DNA of 64,000 bases from Shimia sediminis (GCF_003990645.1 NZ_RYZK01000013.1:22400-86399), one strand, 5' to 3'. Shown: positions 43,028 through 52,360, counted from the stretch's first letter. Made by a program: numbers and translations. Notes: generated by a model not told the origin, from the sequence alone.

Positions 43028-44176
43028 ATGATGTACCTTACGGAAATGCACACTCAAGTGCGGGATATGACCCGACAATTCGCGACTGACGTCATTCGCC
43101 CAGCGGCCGAAGACCTGGACCGCGACTCGCGGTTTCCATCGGAAATCTACGACCAAATGGCCGAACTGGGCCTGTTTGGCATCGGGGTCCCCGAAGAATT
43201 GGGAGGCCCCGGATTTGACACCGTGACCTATGCGATCGTGATGGAAGAACTGTCGCGCGGATATGCTTCGATCGCGGATCAATGCGGTCTCGTCGAGTTG
43301 ATCTCGACCCTGCTGGTCCGCCACGGCACAGATGGGCAACGGTCCCGCTGGCTGGCCGACGTTCTGGCCGCGAAAACCCGGGTTGCCTATTGCATCACGG
43401 AGCCCGAGGCCGGCACTGACGTCTCTGGCATTCGCACCACGGCGGCCCGCGACGGCGATGGTTGGGTTCTGAACGGTGGCAAGATCTGGATCCACAATGC
43501 ACCGGTTGCGGACGTCGGTTTTGTCCTTGCCCGCACCGACCCGGACGCCGGGCATCGGGGCATGTCGATTTTCATCGTTGACCTGCACGCCAACGGCGTG
43601 ACCCGCGGCCCGAAGGAAATCAAGATGGGCCAGCGCGCCAGCCAGGTCGGCCCACTTTCCTTTGATGATGTTCGCCTGCCCGCTGACGCCCTGCTTGGCG
43701 ACGAAGGTCGTGGGTTTCACATGATGATGAGCGTGCTGGACAAGGGCCGGGTCGGTATTGGCGCTCTCGCGGTTGGCATCGGTCAGGCGGGGCTGGAAGC
43801 GGCCACCGACTATGCCCAGCAACGCAAACAGTTCAAGAAACCGATCTCCGAGTTTCAGGGCGTGCAGTGGTTGCTGGCCGACATCGCCAAGGATGTTGAG
43901 GCCGCGCGCCTTCTGGTGCATTCCGCCGCCCACAAAATTGACACCGGACAGGACGCCACCAAGGCCTGCTCGATGGCCAAGTGCTTTGCCGGAGATATGG
44001 CCGTGCAACGCTCGGCCGACGCCGTGCAGGTCTTTGGCGGATCGGGCTATATCCGCGGCTTTGAGGTCGAACGCCTCTACCGCGATGCCAAGATCACCCA
44101 AATCTACGAGGGCACAAACCAGATCCAGCGCATGATCATCGCCCGCGAACTGATTGCGAAAGGAGCCACCGCATGA
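43028..44176 (+). CDS. Acyl-CoA dehydrogenase
   Basis: 382 residues, standard ACAD length. FAD/substrate signatures: YCITEPEAGTDVSGIRTTA near 120 and QVFGGSGYIRGFEVERLYRD near 335; the catalytic base is E360 in IYEGTNQIQ. It forms a 2,3-enoyl-CoA, passing electrons to ETF. Heads a four-gene operon (ACAD, SDR, DUF993, TIM barrel) under operator site 5. The short/branched-chain type is likely from size and motif, but the acyl group is unknown. Confidence 0.95.
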   Translation: MMYLTEMHTQVRDMTRQFATDVIRPAAEDLDRDSRFPSEIYDQMAELGLFGIGVPEELGGPGFDTVTYAIVMEELSRGYASIADQCGLVELISTLLVRHGTDGQRSRWLADVLAAKTRVAYCITEPEAGTDVSGIRTTAARDGDGWVLNGGKIWIHNAPVADVGFVLARTDPDAGHRGMSIFIVDLHANGVTRGPKEIKMGQRASQVGPLSFDDVRLPADALLGDEGRGFHMMMSVLDKGRVGIGALAVGIGQAGLEAATDYAQQRKQFKKPISEFQGVQWLLADIAKDVEAARLLVHSAAHKIDTGQDATKACSMAKCFAGDMAVQRSADAVQVFGGSGYIRGFEVERLYRDAKITQIYEGTNQIQRMIIARELIAKGATA

Positions 44177-44943
44177 CGCGACAGGCAGTGCTCATTACCG
44201 GGTCATCGCGCGGCATCGGACTTGGGGCCGCTGTTGCGTTAGCCCAGGAAGGTTTCGCCGTGGCGGTCAATGGTCCCAAAGACGATCAGGAACTGCGCGA
44301 CGCTGTTGAAACCATACGCGCCCAGGGTGTGCCCGTGACCGCAGCAGCGTTTGACGTCACCGACATCACCAATCATGACACACACCTTCAAGCGATCGAA
44401 GAGGCCATCGGCCCGCTGACCACCTTGGTCAACAATGCAGGAGTGGGCGTTCTGCAACGGGGCGACATGCTCGATGTCGGCGAAGAAAGCTTTGACCGCT
44501 GTATCGCGGTGAACACCAAGGCGATGTTCTTCCTCTCGCAGGCTTTTGCCAAGCGGCTGCTGGCCCGCGCCCGTCCCTCTGACCTGTTCCATTCCATCGT
44601 CAACGTCACCTCATCCAATGCCGTGGCCGTGGCGACCCCGCGCTCCGAGTACTGCGCCTCCAAGGCTGCTGCCGCGATGATCTCAAAGACACTCGCCGTT
44701 CGTCTAGGGCCTGAAAACATCGCGGTCTACGACGTTCAACCCGGTCTGATTGCCACCGACATGACGGCGCCGGTGATTGATATGTACGCGCAAAAGGCTC
44801 GGGATGGCCTGACGCTTTTCCCGCGTGTTGGTCAGCCCGAAGATATGGGGCGCATCATCGCGTCGCTTGCCAGCGGCAAACTTCCCTACACAACGGGACA
44901 GGCCATCTCGGCAGATGCCGGAATGCTGGTTCCGCGTTTCTGA
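44173..44943 (+). CDS. Short-chain dehydrogenase/reductase (FabG-like)
   Basis: 256 residues. NAD(P) loop TGSSRGIGLG, NNAGVGV, and active-site Tyr-Lys in YCASKAAAAMI near 160. The final VGQPEDMGRIIASLASG, then TGQAISADAGM is the usual C terminus. The start overlaps the ACAD stop by 4 bases. Likely oxidises the 3-hydroxyacyl (or sugar-like) intermediate made by the ACAD and MaoC pair (inference). Confidence 0.92.
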   Translation: MTRQAVLITGSSRGIGLGAAVALAQEGFAVAVNGPKDDQELRDAVETIRAQGVPVTAAAFDVTDITNHDTHLQAIEEAIGPLTTLVNNAGVGVLQRGDMLDVGEESFDRCIAVNTKAMFFLSQAFAKRLLARARPSDLFHSIVNVTSSNAVAVATPRSEYCASKAAAAMISKTLAVRLGPENIAVYDVQPGLIATDMTAPVIDMYAQKARDGLTLFPRVGQPEDMGRIIASLASGKLPYTTGQAISADAGMLVPRF

Positions 44944-44953
44944 GGACATAACA

Positions 44954-46102
44954 ATGAAAATCCTGCTGCCCGATGCGACCGGGTCCGTTTCCCACTATTC
45001 CCTGCGCGGCACCCCGATTCAGCCCGCAAAACTGACCCCGAACTCTGCCCGTGTGGTCTATTCAGCGGCCCATGTGGTGGCCAATCCTTTTGGCGACAAC
45101 GACCCTACCGGCCCCGCCAACGTGGACTGGGCCAAAACCATGGAGTTTCGTCACTATCTCGCAGGAATGGGTGTCGGTATCGCCGAGGCCATGGACACCG
45201 CCCAACGCGGCATGGGACTGGATTGGGCAGGCGCGTTGGAGTTGATCCGACGCACAAAGCAAGAGTTGCCTGACGCGCTGGTCGCCAATGGCTGCGGCAC
45301 CGATCACCTTGATCTCGCCGCCGTCAACACCCTCGACGACGTGCGACGCGCTTATTTGGAACAGGTCGAGGCGATCCAAAAAGTGGGGGGCCGCCTGATT
45401 TTGATGGCCTCACGCGCACTGGCCAAGGTCGCCAAGGGCCCCGAGGACTACATTTCGGTCTATACCGACGTTCTGGCCGCCTGCGACGAACCGGTGATCC
45501 TGCACTGGCTGGGCGAAATGTTTGACCCTCAACTGGCCGGATATTGGGGGGCGTCCGGATTTGAACGCGCACTGGAAACGACCCTCGCCATCATCGAGGC
45601 GAATGCCGGCAAGGTCGATGGCATTAAAGTTTCGCTGCTCGAAACCGAAAAAGAGATCACCATGCGTCGCCGCCTGCCCGACGGCGTAAAAATGTACACC
45701 GGCGACGACTTTAACTATCCCGAGTTGATCGAAGGGGATGAGCAGGGTTTCAGCCACGCGCTGTTGGGAATCTTTGACCCGCTCGCGCCAGCCGCAGCCT
45801 ACGCTGTCAGCAAGCTCAGCGAAGGCGACAACACCGCCTTTCGCGCCACGCTGGATCCCACTGTGCCCCTGGCGCGCCACATCTTTCGCGCGCCGACACA
45901 GTACTACAAAACCGGTATCGTTTTCCTGGCCTGGCTGAACGGGTTTCAAGACCACTTCGTCATGTTGAACGGCGCCCAATCCACGCGATCGCTGCCCTAT
46001 TTTGTCGACTGTTTCAAAATGGCTGATGACTGTGGCCTGCTACGTGACCCAGATATGGCGATTGAGCGCATGGGGCACTTGCTGAAACTCTATGGGGCCT
46101 GA
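44954..46102 (+). CDS. DUF993 protein (dihydrodipicolinate-synthase-like TIM barrel)
   Basis: 382 residues from the ATG at 44954, 10 bases after the SDR stop; an in-frame start at 44825 lies inside the SDR gene and is rejected. The chain looks like the DUF993 family, remotely related to class I aldolases of the DapA group: VANGCGTDHLDLAAVNTLDD near 115, EPVILHWLGEMFDPQLAGYW near 180, and VDGIKVSLLETEKEI near 225, where the lysine is the expected Schiff-base residue. An aldol or retro-aldol step on a keto-acid or keto-sugar is the likely role; no member is characterised to my knowledge. Confidence 0.85.
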   Translation: MKILLPDATGSVSHYSLRGTPIQPAKLTPNSARVVYSAAHVVANPFGDNDPTGPANVDWAKTMEFRHYLAGMGVGIAEAMDTAQRGMGLDWAGALELIRRTKQELPDALVANGCGTDHLDLAAVNTLDDVRRAYLEQVEAIQKVGGRLILMASRALAKVAKGPEDYISVYTDVLAACDEPVILHWLGEMFDPQLAGYWGASGFERALETTLAIIEANAGKVDGIKVSLLETEKEITMRRRLPDGVKMYTGDDFNYPELIEGDEQGFSHALLGIFDPLAPAAAYAVSKLSEGDNTAFRATLDPTVPLARHIFRAPTQYYKTGIVFLAWLNGFQDHFVMLNGAQSTRSLPYFVDCFKMADDCGLLRDPDMAIERMGHLLKLYGA

Positions 46103-46964
46103 CATCGTGCGTGATTTTTCCAACGATCACTCTGCATTGGCTTTGAACACTGCCACGCTGGGCCACAATCTCGAGGGTCACGGTGCTGGCTGGAGCCCGG
46201 AACAGGTGATCGACGCCTGCGCAGAACGCGGTTACGGCGGCATTGTTTTCTGGCGCCGCGAGGTCGGCACCCGTGCGCAAGAGATCGGCGACAGGGTGCG
46301 CGCCGCAGGAATGCAGGTCGTCGGCCTGTGTCGGACGCCCTTTTTGACGGGCCCTCTGGTTCCCGGCGGGCATGACGCGATCATGGACGACTTCTTTGCC
46401 TCCATCGACATGGCGGCGGGCCTGGGGGCTTCGGTCCTCACGATCGTGACTGGCGGCCCCGAACCCAGGTTGAAACCCCTGATAGAAAGCCAGAAAATTC
46501 TCGCTGATCGCATTGCCCTGGCCGCGCCTTATGCCGCTGAGCGCGGTGTGAACCTCGCGCTTGAACCGCTCAATCCGGTCTATGGCGGCAATCGCACCTG
46601 CGTTATGACCGTGGCCGATGCGCTTCGTGTGTGCGACATGGTCGGGGCCCCCAATTTAGGCGTGGCCGTTGATGTATATCACGTTTGGTGGGACACCACT
46701 TTGCCCGACGCCCTGGCCAAGGCCGGGCAACGCATTTTGGGTTATCATTTGTGTGACTGGCTGGCGGACACATCTGACATGCTTCTGGATCGCGGGATGA
46801 TGGGAGATGGTGTGGCCGATCTCAAAGGTATCCGCTCTGCAGTTGAAGCCGCCGGGTATCGGGGACTGTGCGAGGTCGAGATCTTTTCCTCGCAAAACTG
46901 GTGGCAGCGCGAACCGACCGAGGTTCTCGACACGGTTGTTGATCGCTTCAGATCAGTTTGCTGA
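46092..46964 (+). CDS. Sugar-phosphate isomerase/epimerase-like TIM barrel
   Basis: 290 residues of the xylose-isomerase-like AP_endonuc_2 fold. Metal ligands are visible at the expected strand ends: E in NLALEPLNPVYGG near 158, D in GVAVDVYHVWWDT near 197, H in GYHLCDW near 220 and E in CEVEIFS near 263. It overlaps the DUF993 stop by 11 bases. DUF993 next to this fold suggests they act on the same sugar-like intermediate. The following 209 bases to the Bat operon hold nothing recognisable. Confidence 0.88.
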   Translation: MGPDIVRDFSNDHSALALNTATLGHNLEGHGAGWSPEQVIDACAERGYGGIVFWRREVGTRAQEIGDRVRAAGMQVVGLCRTPFLTGPLVPGGHDAIMDDFFASIDMAAGLGASVLTIVTGGPEPRLKPLIESQKILADRIALAAPYAAERGVNLALEPLNPVYGGNRTCVMTVADALRVCDMVGAPNLGVAVDVYHVWWDTTLPDALAKAGQRILGYHLCDWLADTSDMLLDRGMMGDGVADLKGIRSAVEAAGYRGLCEVEIFSSQNWWQREPTEVLDTVVDRFRSVC

Positions 46965-47173
46965 GCACATCCAAGACCCCCGGCAAGCGCCGAGCCAGGC
47001 GGCGTACCGGTTAATAGATTGCAAAAGTGCATACGCCTGAAACTTGACGGGCTTCTTGGCATTTCAGCTAGAAGAGCACAGCAAAAAATGGTGAATGTCA
47101 TGGCCACAGTCGGGTTGGTGCCCAACTGCCAAGGCGATCTTTAGCTCAGATTGAAAGTGCCTCTCAACTCACG

Positions 47174-48415
47174 TCACAACCCGTTCAGCGAGGGCAAATC
47201 CGACGCCGTTGAGCGCCGCAATCTCCGGGTTCGGTCAACCTTGAAACTTTGCGCCACGTCAGACCACCTGCCCCCCCCTTCGGAAGGGAGCCCGTATGTA
47301 ACTGCCCCAACCTGTGCCAGCGCGGATTGCAGTTCGGCCCCCAACTGTCCCGGACACCGAGGCGACCAGACGGCCAACGCCTGATAGACGGCTGGGAGTT
47401 CCTGGCGCCGGATGGCGGCGGTCACTTGCTTGGCTGCATACGCCTCGCTCGCCAACCACGCCGCGCGCCGAGCCACACGGGCTTGCCGCACGAACGGCAG
47501 CACATAGCGAATGAGCAGTGTCAGCGCCAATCCCAGCAGCAACACGGCTCCTGCTAAAACTATGGTCTGCCGGTGGTTCAGAAGCAATTCACGAGGTTGG
47601 GCCGGCGCGTTCACCTCAAGAGACACCCCTTCAAGCGTCGCGGTTTCGACCTTGCCGGTTTTGGTGTTGAACCAATCGAGGGAAATTTCCGGCAGTTCCA
47701 GATTCCCACCATACTGCGCGACGTAGCTGACGGTTTCCTGCCGACTGCCGGACAGCAGACCCCGATCCTCACTTTCAGTGACCATCGGATCCTTGGGATA
47801 AGCGCGCGCAACATTGTCTGCGAGTGGTGGGATCAACGGAGGGATGAACAGCGCCGAGGTGCCGCTGATCTTTGCGGTGACCACGCGTGAGACAGTATCG
47901 CCCTGCCCCAGTTTTTCCTCCCCGCCCTCAAAGCTCTGCGCCAATGAGAAGGCCTCGGCGAGGATCAGCGGATCAAGCCCCTCGGCGCCTTTGGGCACTA
48001 CCGCGCTGAACGTCACGGGATCAAGGGTTTCCTCGACCGGGACAGGTTCGCGGGTGTCGGGGGCGGCATAGACGATGCCAACGGTTTGCGGTGGCAGTGC
48101 GAAGTCGCCTGCTATCATCGGATACAACCGGTACGCACGGCTGACGCCGGACCAGGTTTCGCCGTCGATGCGTTCGCTCACCGGGGAGGACGCGCGTGAC
48201 GGCAGGCGCACGATCACGTTTGGCAATTCAAACGAGGGGAATTGTGGCGGCTCGGGCATCCATGTGGGCACCAGCACGGTCACGCGCAGGATCAGCGGCT
48301 GGCCAACCATGGTCGACTCGGCCGAGAGTTCGGATTTGACGACCACGGACCGGGTTTGCGCGAGACACGGGGCACCAATCAACAACGTCAGACAAATCGC
48401 AAGCAGGCGGATCAT
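47174..48415 (-). CDS. batD: BatD-like (BAM) membrane-anchored protein
   Basis: 413 residues from the ATG at 48415, overlapping the upstream stop by 4 bases. Signal peptide MIRLLAICLTLLIGAPCLAQ, beta-rich periplasmic part about 25-310, one membrane helix near 320-345 (TIVLAGAVLLLGLALTLLIR) and a cytoplasmic tail. The usual partner of BatA/BatB in envelope-stress or enzyme-maturation MoxR systems. Shorter than most BatD proteins. Confidence 0.8.
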   Translation of the reverse strand: MIRLLAICLTLLIGAPCLAQTRSVVVKSELSAESTMVGQPLILRVTVLVPTWMPEPPQFPSFELPNVIVRLPSRASSPVSERIDGETWSGVSRAYRLYPMIAGDFALPPQTVGIVYAAPDTREPVPVEETLDPVTFSAVVPKGAEGLDPLILAEAFSLAQSFEGGEEKLGQGDTVSRVVTAKISGTSALFIPPLIPPLADNVARAYPKDPMVTESEDRGLLSGSRQETVSYVAQYGGNLELPEISLDWFNTKTGKVETATLEGVSLEVNAPAQPRELLLNHRQTIVLAGAVLLLGLALTLLIRYVLPFVRQARVARRAAWLASEAYAAKQVTAAIRRQELPAVYQALAVWSPRCPGQLGAELQSALAQVGAVTYGLPSEGGGRWSDVAQSFKVDRTRRLRRSTASDLPSLNGL

Positions 48416-49941
48416 TGTTCGCCTCCAGCTGAGTTCTCCTGAAGAAAACGTTGGCGCAGGAAATCTCCCATGTCCGTGTCCACCGACCGCATCCATTGCT
48501 CGGTCGTCTGCATTGTCGGCACGTCTTCCTGCTCTTGAAAATCAGTGTCGGTGTCCGCGCCACGGTTGGCTTCGTTGTCGAAAACAACGTCATCCGCGCC
48601 AATCCCGGTTTCTTCGCCCGTGTCGCTTTCTTCCCGCGCCGTTTCGACATAGTCGAGAATGGCTTTGGTGACCTCCAGGTTCCAGATCGCTTCGGGATAA
48701 TCGGGGCGCAGATCCAGCGCACGTTCATAGGCGGCAATTGCAGGGCGGTATTCTCGATTGCGTGTGCGGGCCATGGCCTCGGCAAAGGCGGCTTCGGCGG
48801 TATCGATGCGGGCGTAGAGGTCTGATGCCTCGGGATATTGTCCGGATTTGAACAGCGTGTAACCGCGCCAATCCGGGTTTTGGAACAGAGCGGCGGCTTT
48901 GAAATAGTCCTTGTCTCGATAGGCCAACATGCCCTGTTGGTCCGGGGTGAAGAACCAATCGATCACATCCGCGCGGGCACCACTCGGGACAAAGGCGCTG
49001 GTTGCCACGACCAGAAGCAACGCCCAGCGCATGGTCCAGCCACGCCGAAACCACATCAACAAAAGCGGCATGGCCAACCATCCGACAAGCCAGCCACGGT
49101 CATCCCAGTCCAATCGCTCGTCACCCAAAACCGCCGCCCGATAGGCCGAGGCCGCGGCGCGGTCGATAGTACGCAAATCCGTGTCATCGACGCTCAGTTG
49201 CACAACTGTGACCCCGGGCAGCCCGTCCAATGCCCCACGCGGCGCGCCTATGGGGGCAGCCACCAACGCCATCACCGGGACATCGCCGAGATCCTCGAAA
49301 GCGGGCGCGTCTGCCACGTCGAGCTCATCCAGAACCAAAAGGATCGCGCCCGGTGTTGTCGATTTGGCCAGCTCTGTCCGGGCAAGTTTCAGCGCGGCGG
49401 TCGCGTTGCCTCCCTCGGACGGCATGACCTGGGGGGTCAGCGCGTTCAGCATGGCCCGCAGGATGTTGGGATCCTCGGTCAAGGGTGCCACCCGGTGCGC
49501 CGAGCCACCGTAAGCAATCAGTGCGGTACGTGCGCCTGCGCGCCGCTCAACAAGGTCAAGGATCTTGAATTTGGCGCGGTCCAATCGGCTGGGCTGCAGA
49601 TCTGGCGCCTCCATCGAGCGGCTGACCTCGAGTGCGACCACCATTGGCGCTGTCTGTGACAAAAGCGGGTTTAGCACGCGACTCCAGGTCGGTCCGGAGG
49701 CGGCAATCACCATGAGCGCAAGGAACAGTGCAACGCCGTCCACCGGATAGAGCCGACGCCTGGCCTGATTGCCCACAGTAAGCGCCTTGGCCAAATGCGG
49801 AGCAATACCATCAGGAGCGGGATCCGCTGCGGTCGTGCGCCGACGCACCAGCCACCACAGGAGCGCAATCGGCACGAGGGCCAAGAGCAAGAATGGGCGC
49901 AACAGATGCAAAGCGGCCAGTGCGTCGAGAAAGGCGTCCAT
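48412..49941 (-). CDS. BatB/BatC fusion: VWA domain plus TPR tail
   Basis: 509 residues from the ATG at 49941, overlapping the BatA stop. Two N-terminal membrane helices, a VWA domain about 90-290, a further helix near 305-330, and TPR-type repeats near 370-440 (AIAAYERALDLRPDYPEAIW) followed by an acidic tail. The MIDAS motif reads LEVSRSME: the first aspartate of DxSxS is glutamate, so metal binding may differ. Inner membrane, TPR side probably periplasmic. Confidence 0.83.
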   Translation of the reverse strand: MDAFLDALAALHLLRPFLLLALVPIALLWWLVRRRTTAADPAPDGIAPHLAKALTVGNQARRRLYPVDGVALFLALMVIAASGPTWSRVLNPLLSQTAPMVVALEVSRSMEAPDLQPSRLDRAKFKILDLVERRAGARTALIAYGGSAHRVAPLTEDPNILRAMLNALTPQVMPSEGGNATAALKLARTELAKSTTPGAILLVLDELDVADAPAFEDLGDVPVMALVAAPIGAPRGALDGLPGVTVVQLSVDDTDLRTIDRAAASAYRAAVLGDERLDWDDRGWLVGWLAMPLLLMWFRRGWTMRWALLLVVATSAFVPSGARADVIDWFFTPDQQGMLAYRDKDYFKAAALFQNPDWRGYTLFKSGQYPEASDLYARIDTAEAAFAEAMARTRNREYRPAIAAYERALDLRPDYPEAIWNLEVTKAILDYVETAREESDTGEETGIGADDVVFDNEANRGADTDTDFQEQEDVPTMQTTEQWMRSVDTDMGDFLRQRFLQENSAGGEQ

Positions 49942-50927
49942 CAGGTGCCCCTCCTCTGGCGGGGGGCCATTTGGAGCCATCCCAGAGTCAGCCCGCCCAG
50001 CACCATGGCCGTGGCAAAGGCGATCCACGAAAGGGGGCGTTTGGGCTGGAAGCTGACGGTTTCGGTGACACGCGGGTTGAGGCGTTCGATTTCGTCGTAG
50101 ATCGCGGTCAACCCTTCGCCGTCAGTCGCATAGTAAAAGGCCCCGCGCGCGCGATTGGCAATGTCTTCCAGAGCCTGCAGATCAACCCGGTCATCGCCGC
50201 GGCCCTTGGGATCCCCCACACCGACGGTGTAGATTGCAACCCCTTCTTGTGCGGCAATCTCGGCAGCATTGACAGGAGACATAAGGCTCGAAGTATCCGC
50301 GCCGTCCGAGAGCAACACCAGCAAGCGTTGGTCAACCTCAGAGGTTTCAAAGGTACGGATGGCAAGGCCAATGGCATCGCCGATTGCCGTATCCGGACCG
50401 GCCATGCCAACACTGGTGGCGTCAAGCAACTCGCGCACCGAAGCGAGGTCTTCGGTAAATGGTGTTTGAACAAATGCGCGGGTGCCAAAGACGATCAACG
50501 CCACGCGGTCTCCCTCGCGCTCTTCGATGAATTCGCCCACCACATCCTTGACCATCTGCAGGCGCTGCTGTGGATTGCCCTGAGGGTCCTGCATGTCGTG
50601 GGCGTCCATCGAGCCCGAGATGTCCACCGCCAGCACCATGTCGCGGGCCGCTTTTTCAATGGTGGTGAGTCTGCCCAGTTGCTCGGGCCGTGCCAATCCG
50701 ATCACCAGAAGCAGCCAACAGAGAATAGCAACACTCATCTGGATGCGCCGCCGTTCCAGCACCACGGCCCCGGCCTGCGGTTCCAGACCGGCGGCCTCGG
50801 TCACCTCGCGAAAAAACGGGATTCGGATGGCAGTGCTTTTCTCTCGGCGCGGAGGTGTAAACCGCCAGACCAGCCAAGGCAGAGGCACAAGCAGAAAGGC
50901 CCAAGGAAAGGCAAACGCGTAGGTCAT
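49941..50927 (-). CDS. batA: BatA-like VWA membrane protein
   Basis: 328 residues from the ATG at 50927. N-terminal helix FPWAFLLVPLPWLVW, second helix near 65-80, then a VWA domain with intact MIDAS DISGSMDAHD near 95 and the second metal residue in TSVGMAGPDTAIGDAIGLAI. A final helix ends the chain. VWA domains with an AAA+ MoxR partner act as metal-dependent protein-binding scaffolds. Overlaps the neighbouring genes on both sides by 1-4 bases. Confidence 0.88.
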   Translation of the reverse strand: MTYAFAFPWAFLLVPLPWLVWRFTPPRREKSTAIRIPFFREVTEAAGLEPQAGAVVLERRRIQMSVAILCWLLLVIGLARPEQLGRLTTIEKAARDMVLAVDISGSMDAHDMQDPQGNPQQRLQMVKDVVGEFIEEREGDRVALIVFGTRAFVQTPFTEDLASVRELLDATSVGMAGPDTAIGDAIGLAIRTFETSEVDQRLLVLLSDGADTSSLMSPVNAAEIAAQEGVAIYTVGVGDPKGRGDDRVDLQALEDIANRARGAFYYATDGEGLTAIYDEIERLNPRVTETVSFQPKRPLSWIAFATAMVLGGLTLGWLQMAPRQRRGT

Positions 50928-51406
50928 GCCTTGCTCCTCGGCCTGTGTTTGCGAATCCAGAGGCGGCACTGGTGCACAAGGTCTGGGCTGGAGCTGCCGT
51001 TGTCGCGATAGGGCGCTTCGGTCAGAGCCACCCCAACTTCACCCGTAAAGGCAGCGCCCGGGCAGGTTTCATTCAGGAAGCGCAGCCAGTCCTGCCCAAC
51101 CAAGGGGGCGACGTCGCGACGCGCAAAGGCTACCAAAGCGGTGCGCCGCAGGATCGCAGCAATGCGGGCGGGGTCACCCCGGGCCTTGTCCAGCTCGGCC
51201 AGAGCCGCACGCCGATAGGCATTGGCCTGGCGATGGCGCAGGTAGCTGCGAAGCGCCCATGCAAACGCAAGCAGGATCAGGAGCGTCAGCCAGATCCACC
51301 CTTTCGTCGCAGGGATCATCGAGATCGGTGGCGGTTCAGGGATTGGTTCGAGCAGGTCGAGCATCTCGACGAGGTTCAGCCCCTCGGTCTGAGGCAGGTC
51401 AGTCAT
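50924..51406 (-). CDS. DUF4381 membrane protein of the Bat operon
   Basis: 160 residues. One transmembrane helix at about 34-50 (GWIWLTLLILLAFAWALRSY) and a cytoplasmic tail rich in alpha helix, AYRRAALAELDKARGDPARI being typical of DUF4381. It sits in the usual place between the DUF58 and BatA genes. Function unknown apart from its constant company with MoxR/VWA genes. Confidence 0.82.
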   Translation of the reverse strand: MTDLPQTEGLNLVEMLDLLEPIPEPPPISMIPATKGWIWLTLLILLAFAWALRSYLRHRQANAYRRAALAELDKARGDPARIAAILRRTALVAFARRDVAPLVGQDWLRFLNETCPGAAFTGEVGVALTEAPYRDNGSSSPDLVHQCRLWIRKHRPRSKA

Positions 51407-52350
51407 CGCCGCCGCCTCCCTGACAGGCCAAGCAATTCCTGGAGTTGCGGCAAGGTTTCTCGTGAAGACGTCAGAGGCAGCACGGGAATGCCGTATTTGC
51501 GGGTCCAGCCAATCGCACGGGCAAGGCGTGCGTCAATGAACTCTTCGATCCGGGCTGAAATCACCCCGTCACTCATGTCCAGATCGGCCTGAAGACTGCC
51601 GTCGGACGCCACCAACCGTTTGCCTCCGAGCACAGGCGGGCCATCGTGGTCGGTGACCGGAAAGAGGATCACATCGTTATGTTGAGCCATGCGGCGCACC
51701 AGCTTTTCGGTGCGATCATCCACCTCGGCAAAGTCGGAAAAAATCAGGATCATATTGCCCGTTGTGGCAATGCGCGAGGCCACCTCCAAGGGGCGGTTGA
51801 AAGGCATCGACTCGGCAACTTCCAGGCCAGCGTGAAGGGCACAGTTGGCCTGGGCCAGCGTTGAGATCAGCCGATTGAGAGCCAAGCCCGACGCTTTGGG
51901 TCGCAATTCGGCGACGGCACTGTCGGAAAAGATGATGCCACCAACCCGGTCCCCTTGCGCGCGAAGCCGGAACGCAGCCAGCGCTGCTGCTTCGGCGGCG
52001 GTGACGGACTTCATGTTGCGCTTGGTGCCAAAAAACATGTTGATGCGCTGATCCACCAGCAACAGCGCCGGGCGGTCACGTTCTTCGGTATAGACGCGGA
52101 CGTAGGGTTCGCCTGTGCGGGCGGTCACCTTCCAGTCGATGGTGCGCGGATCATCCCCGATCTGGTAATTCCGAAGTTCTTCAAAGTTCAGGCCCCGCCC
52201 GCGCAATCGCGAGGCATGGCGCCCATTCAGCGCCGACCGGGCCGGTTGTCGCGGCAGGAAAGACAAGGCCCGAGCGGCCCGCGAAAGGCTGCGCAGATGG
52301 GCGAGGTCGGTGTGTATCCGCGGGTCGGGTCTATGTGGGGGTTCGGTCAT
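51403..52350 (-). CDS. DUF58 VWA-related protein of the MoxR operon
   Basis: 315 residues from the ATG at 52350, ten bases after the MoxR stop. The DUF58 motif is visible as GRGLNFEELRNYQIGDDPRT, then IDWKVTARTGEPYVRVY, followed by ERDRPALLLVDQRINMFFG, a VWA strand whose MIDAS is altered (DQRIN in place of DxSxS). Cytoplasmic partner of the MoxR ATPase. Overlaps the DUF4381 gene by 4 bases. Confidence 0.88.
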   Translation of the reverse strand: MTEPPHRPDPRIHTDLAHLRSLSRAARALSFLPRQPARSALNGRHASRLRGRGLNFEELRNYQIGDDPRTIDWKVTARTGEPYVRVYTEERDRPALLLVDQRINMFFGTKRNMKSVTAAEAAALAAFRLRAQGDRVGGIIFSDSAVAELRPKASGLALNRLISTLAQANCALHAGLEVAESMPFNRPLEVASRIATTGNMILIFSDFAEVDDRTEKLVRRMAQHNDVILFPVTDHDGPPVLGGKRLVASDGSLQADLDMSDGVISARIEEFIDARLARAIGWTRKYGIPVLPLTSSRETLPQLQELLGLSGRRRR

Positions 52351-52360
52351 CCGCCGCACC

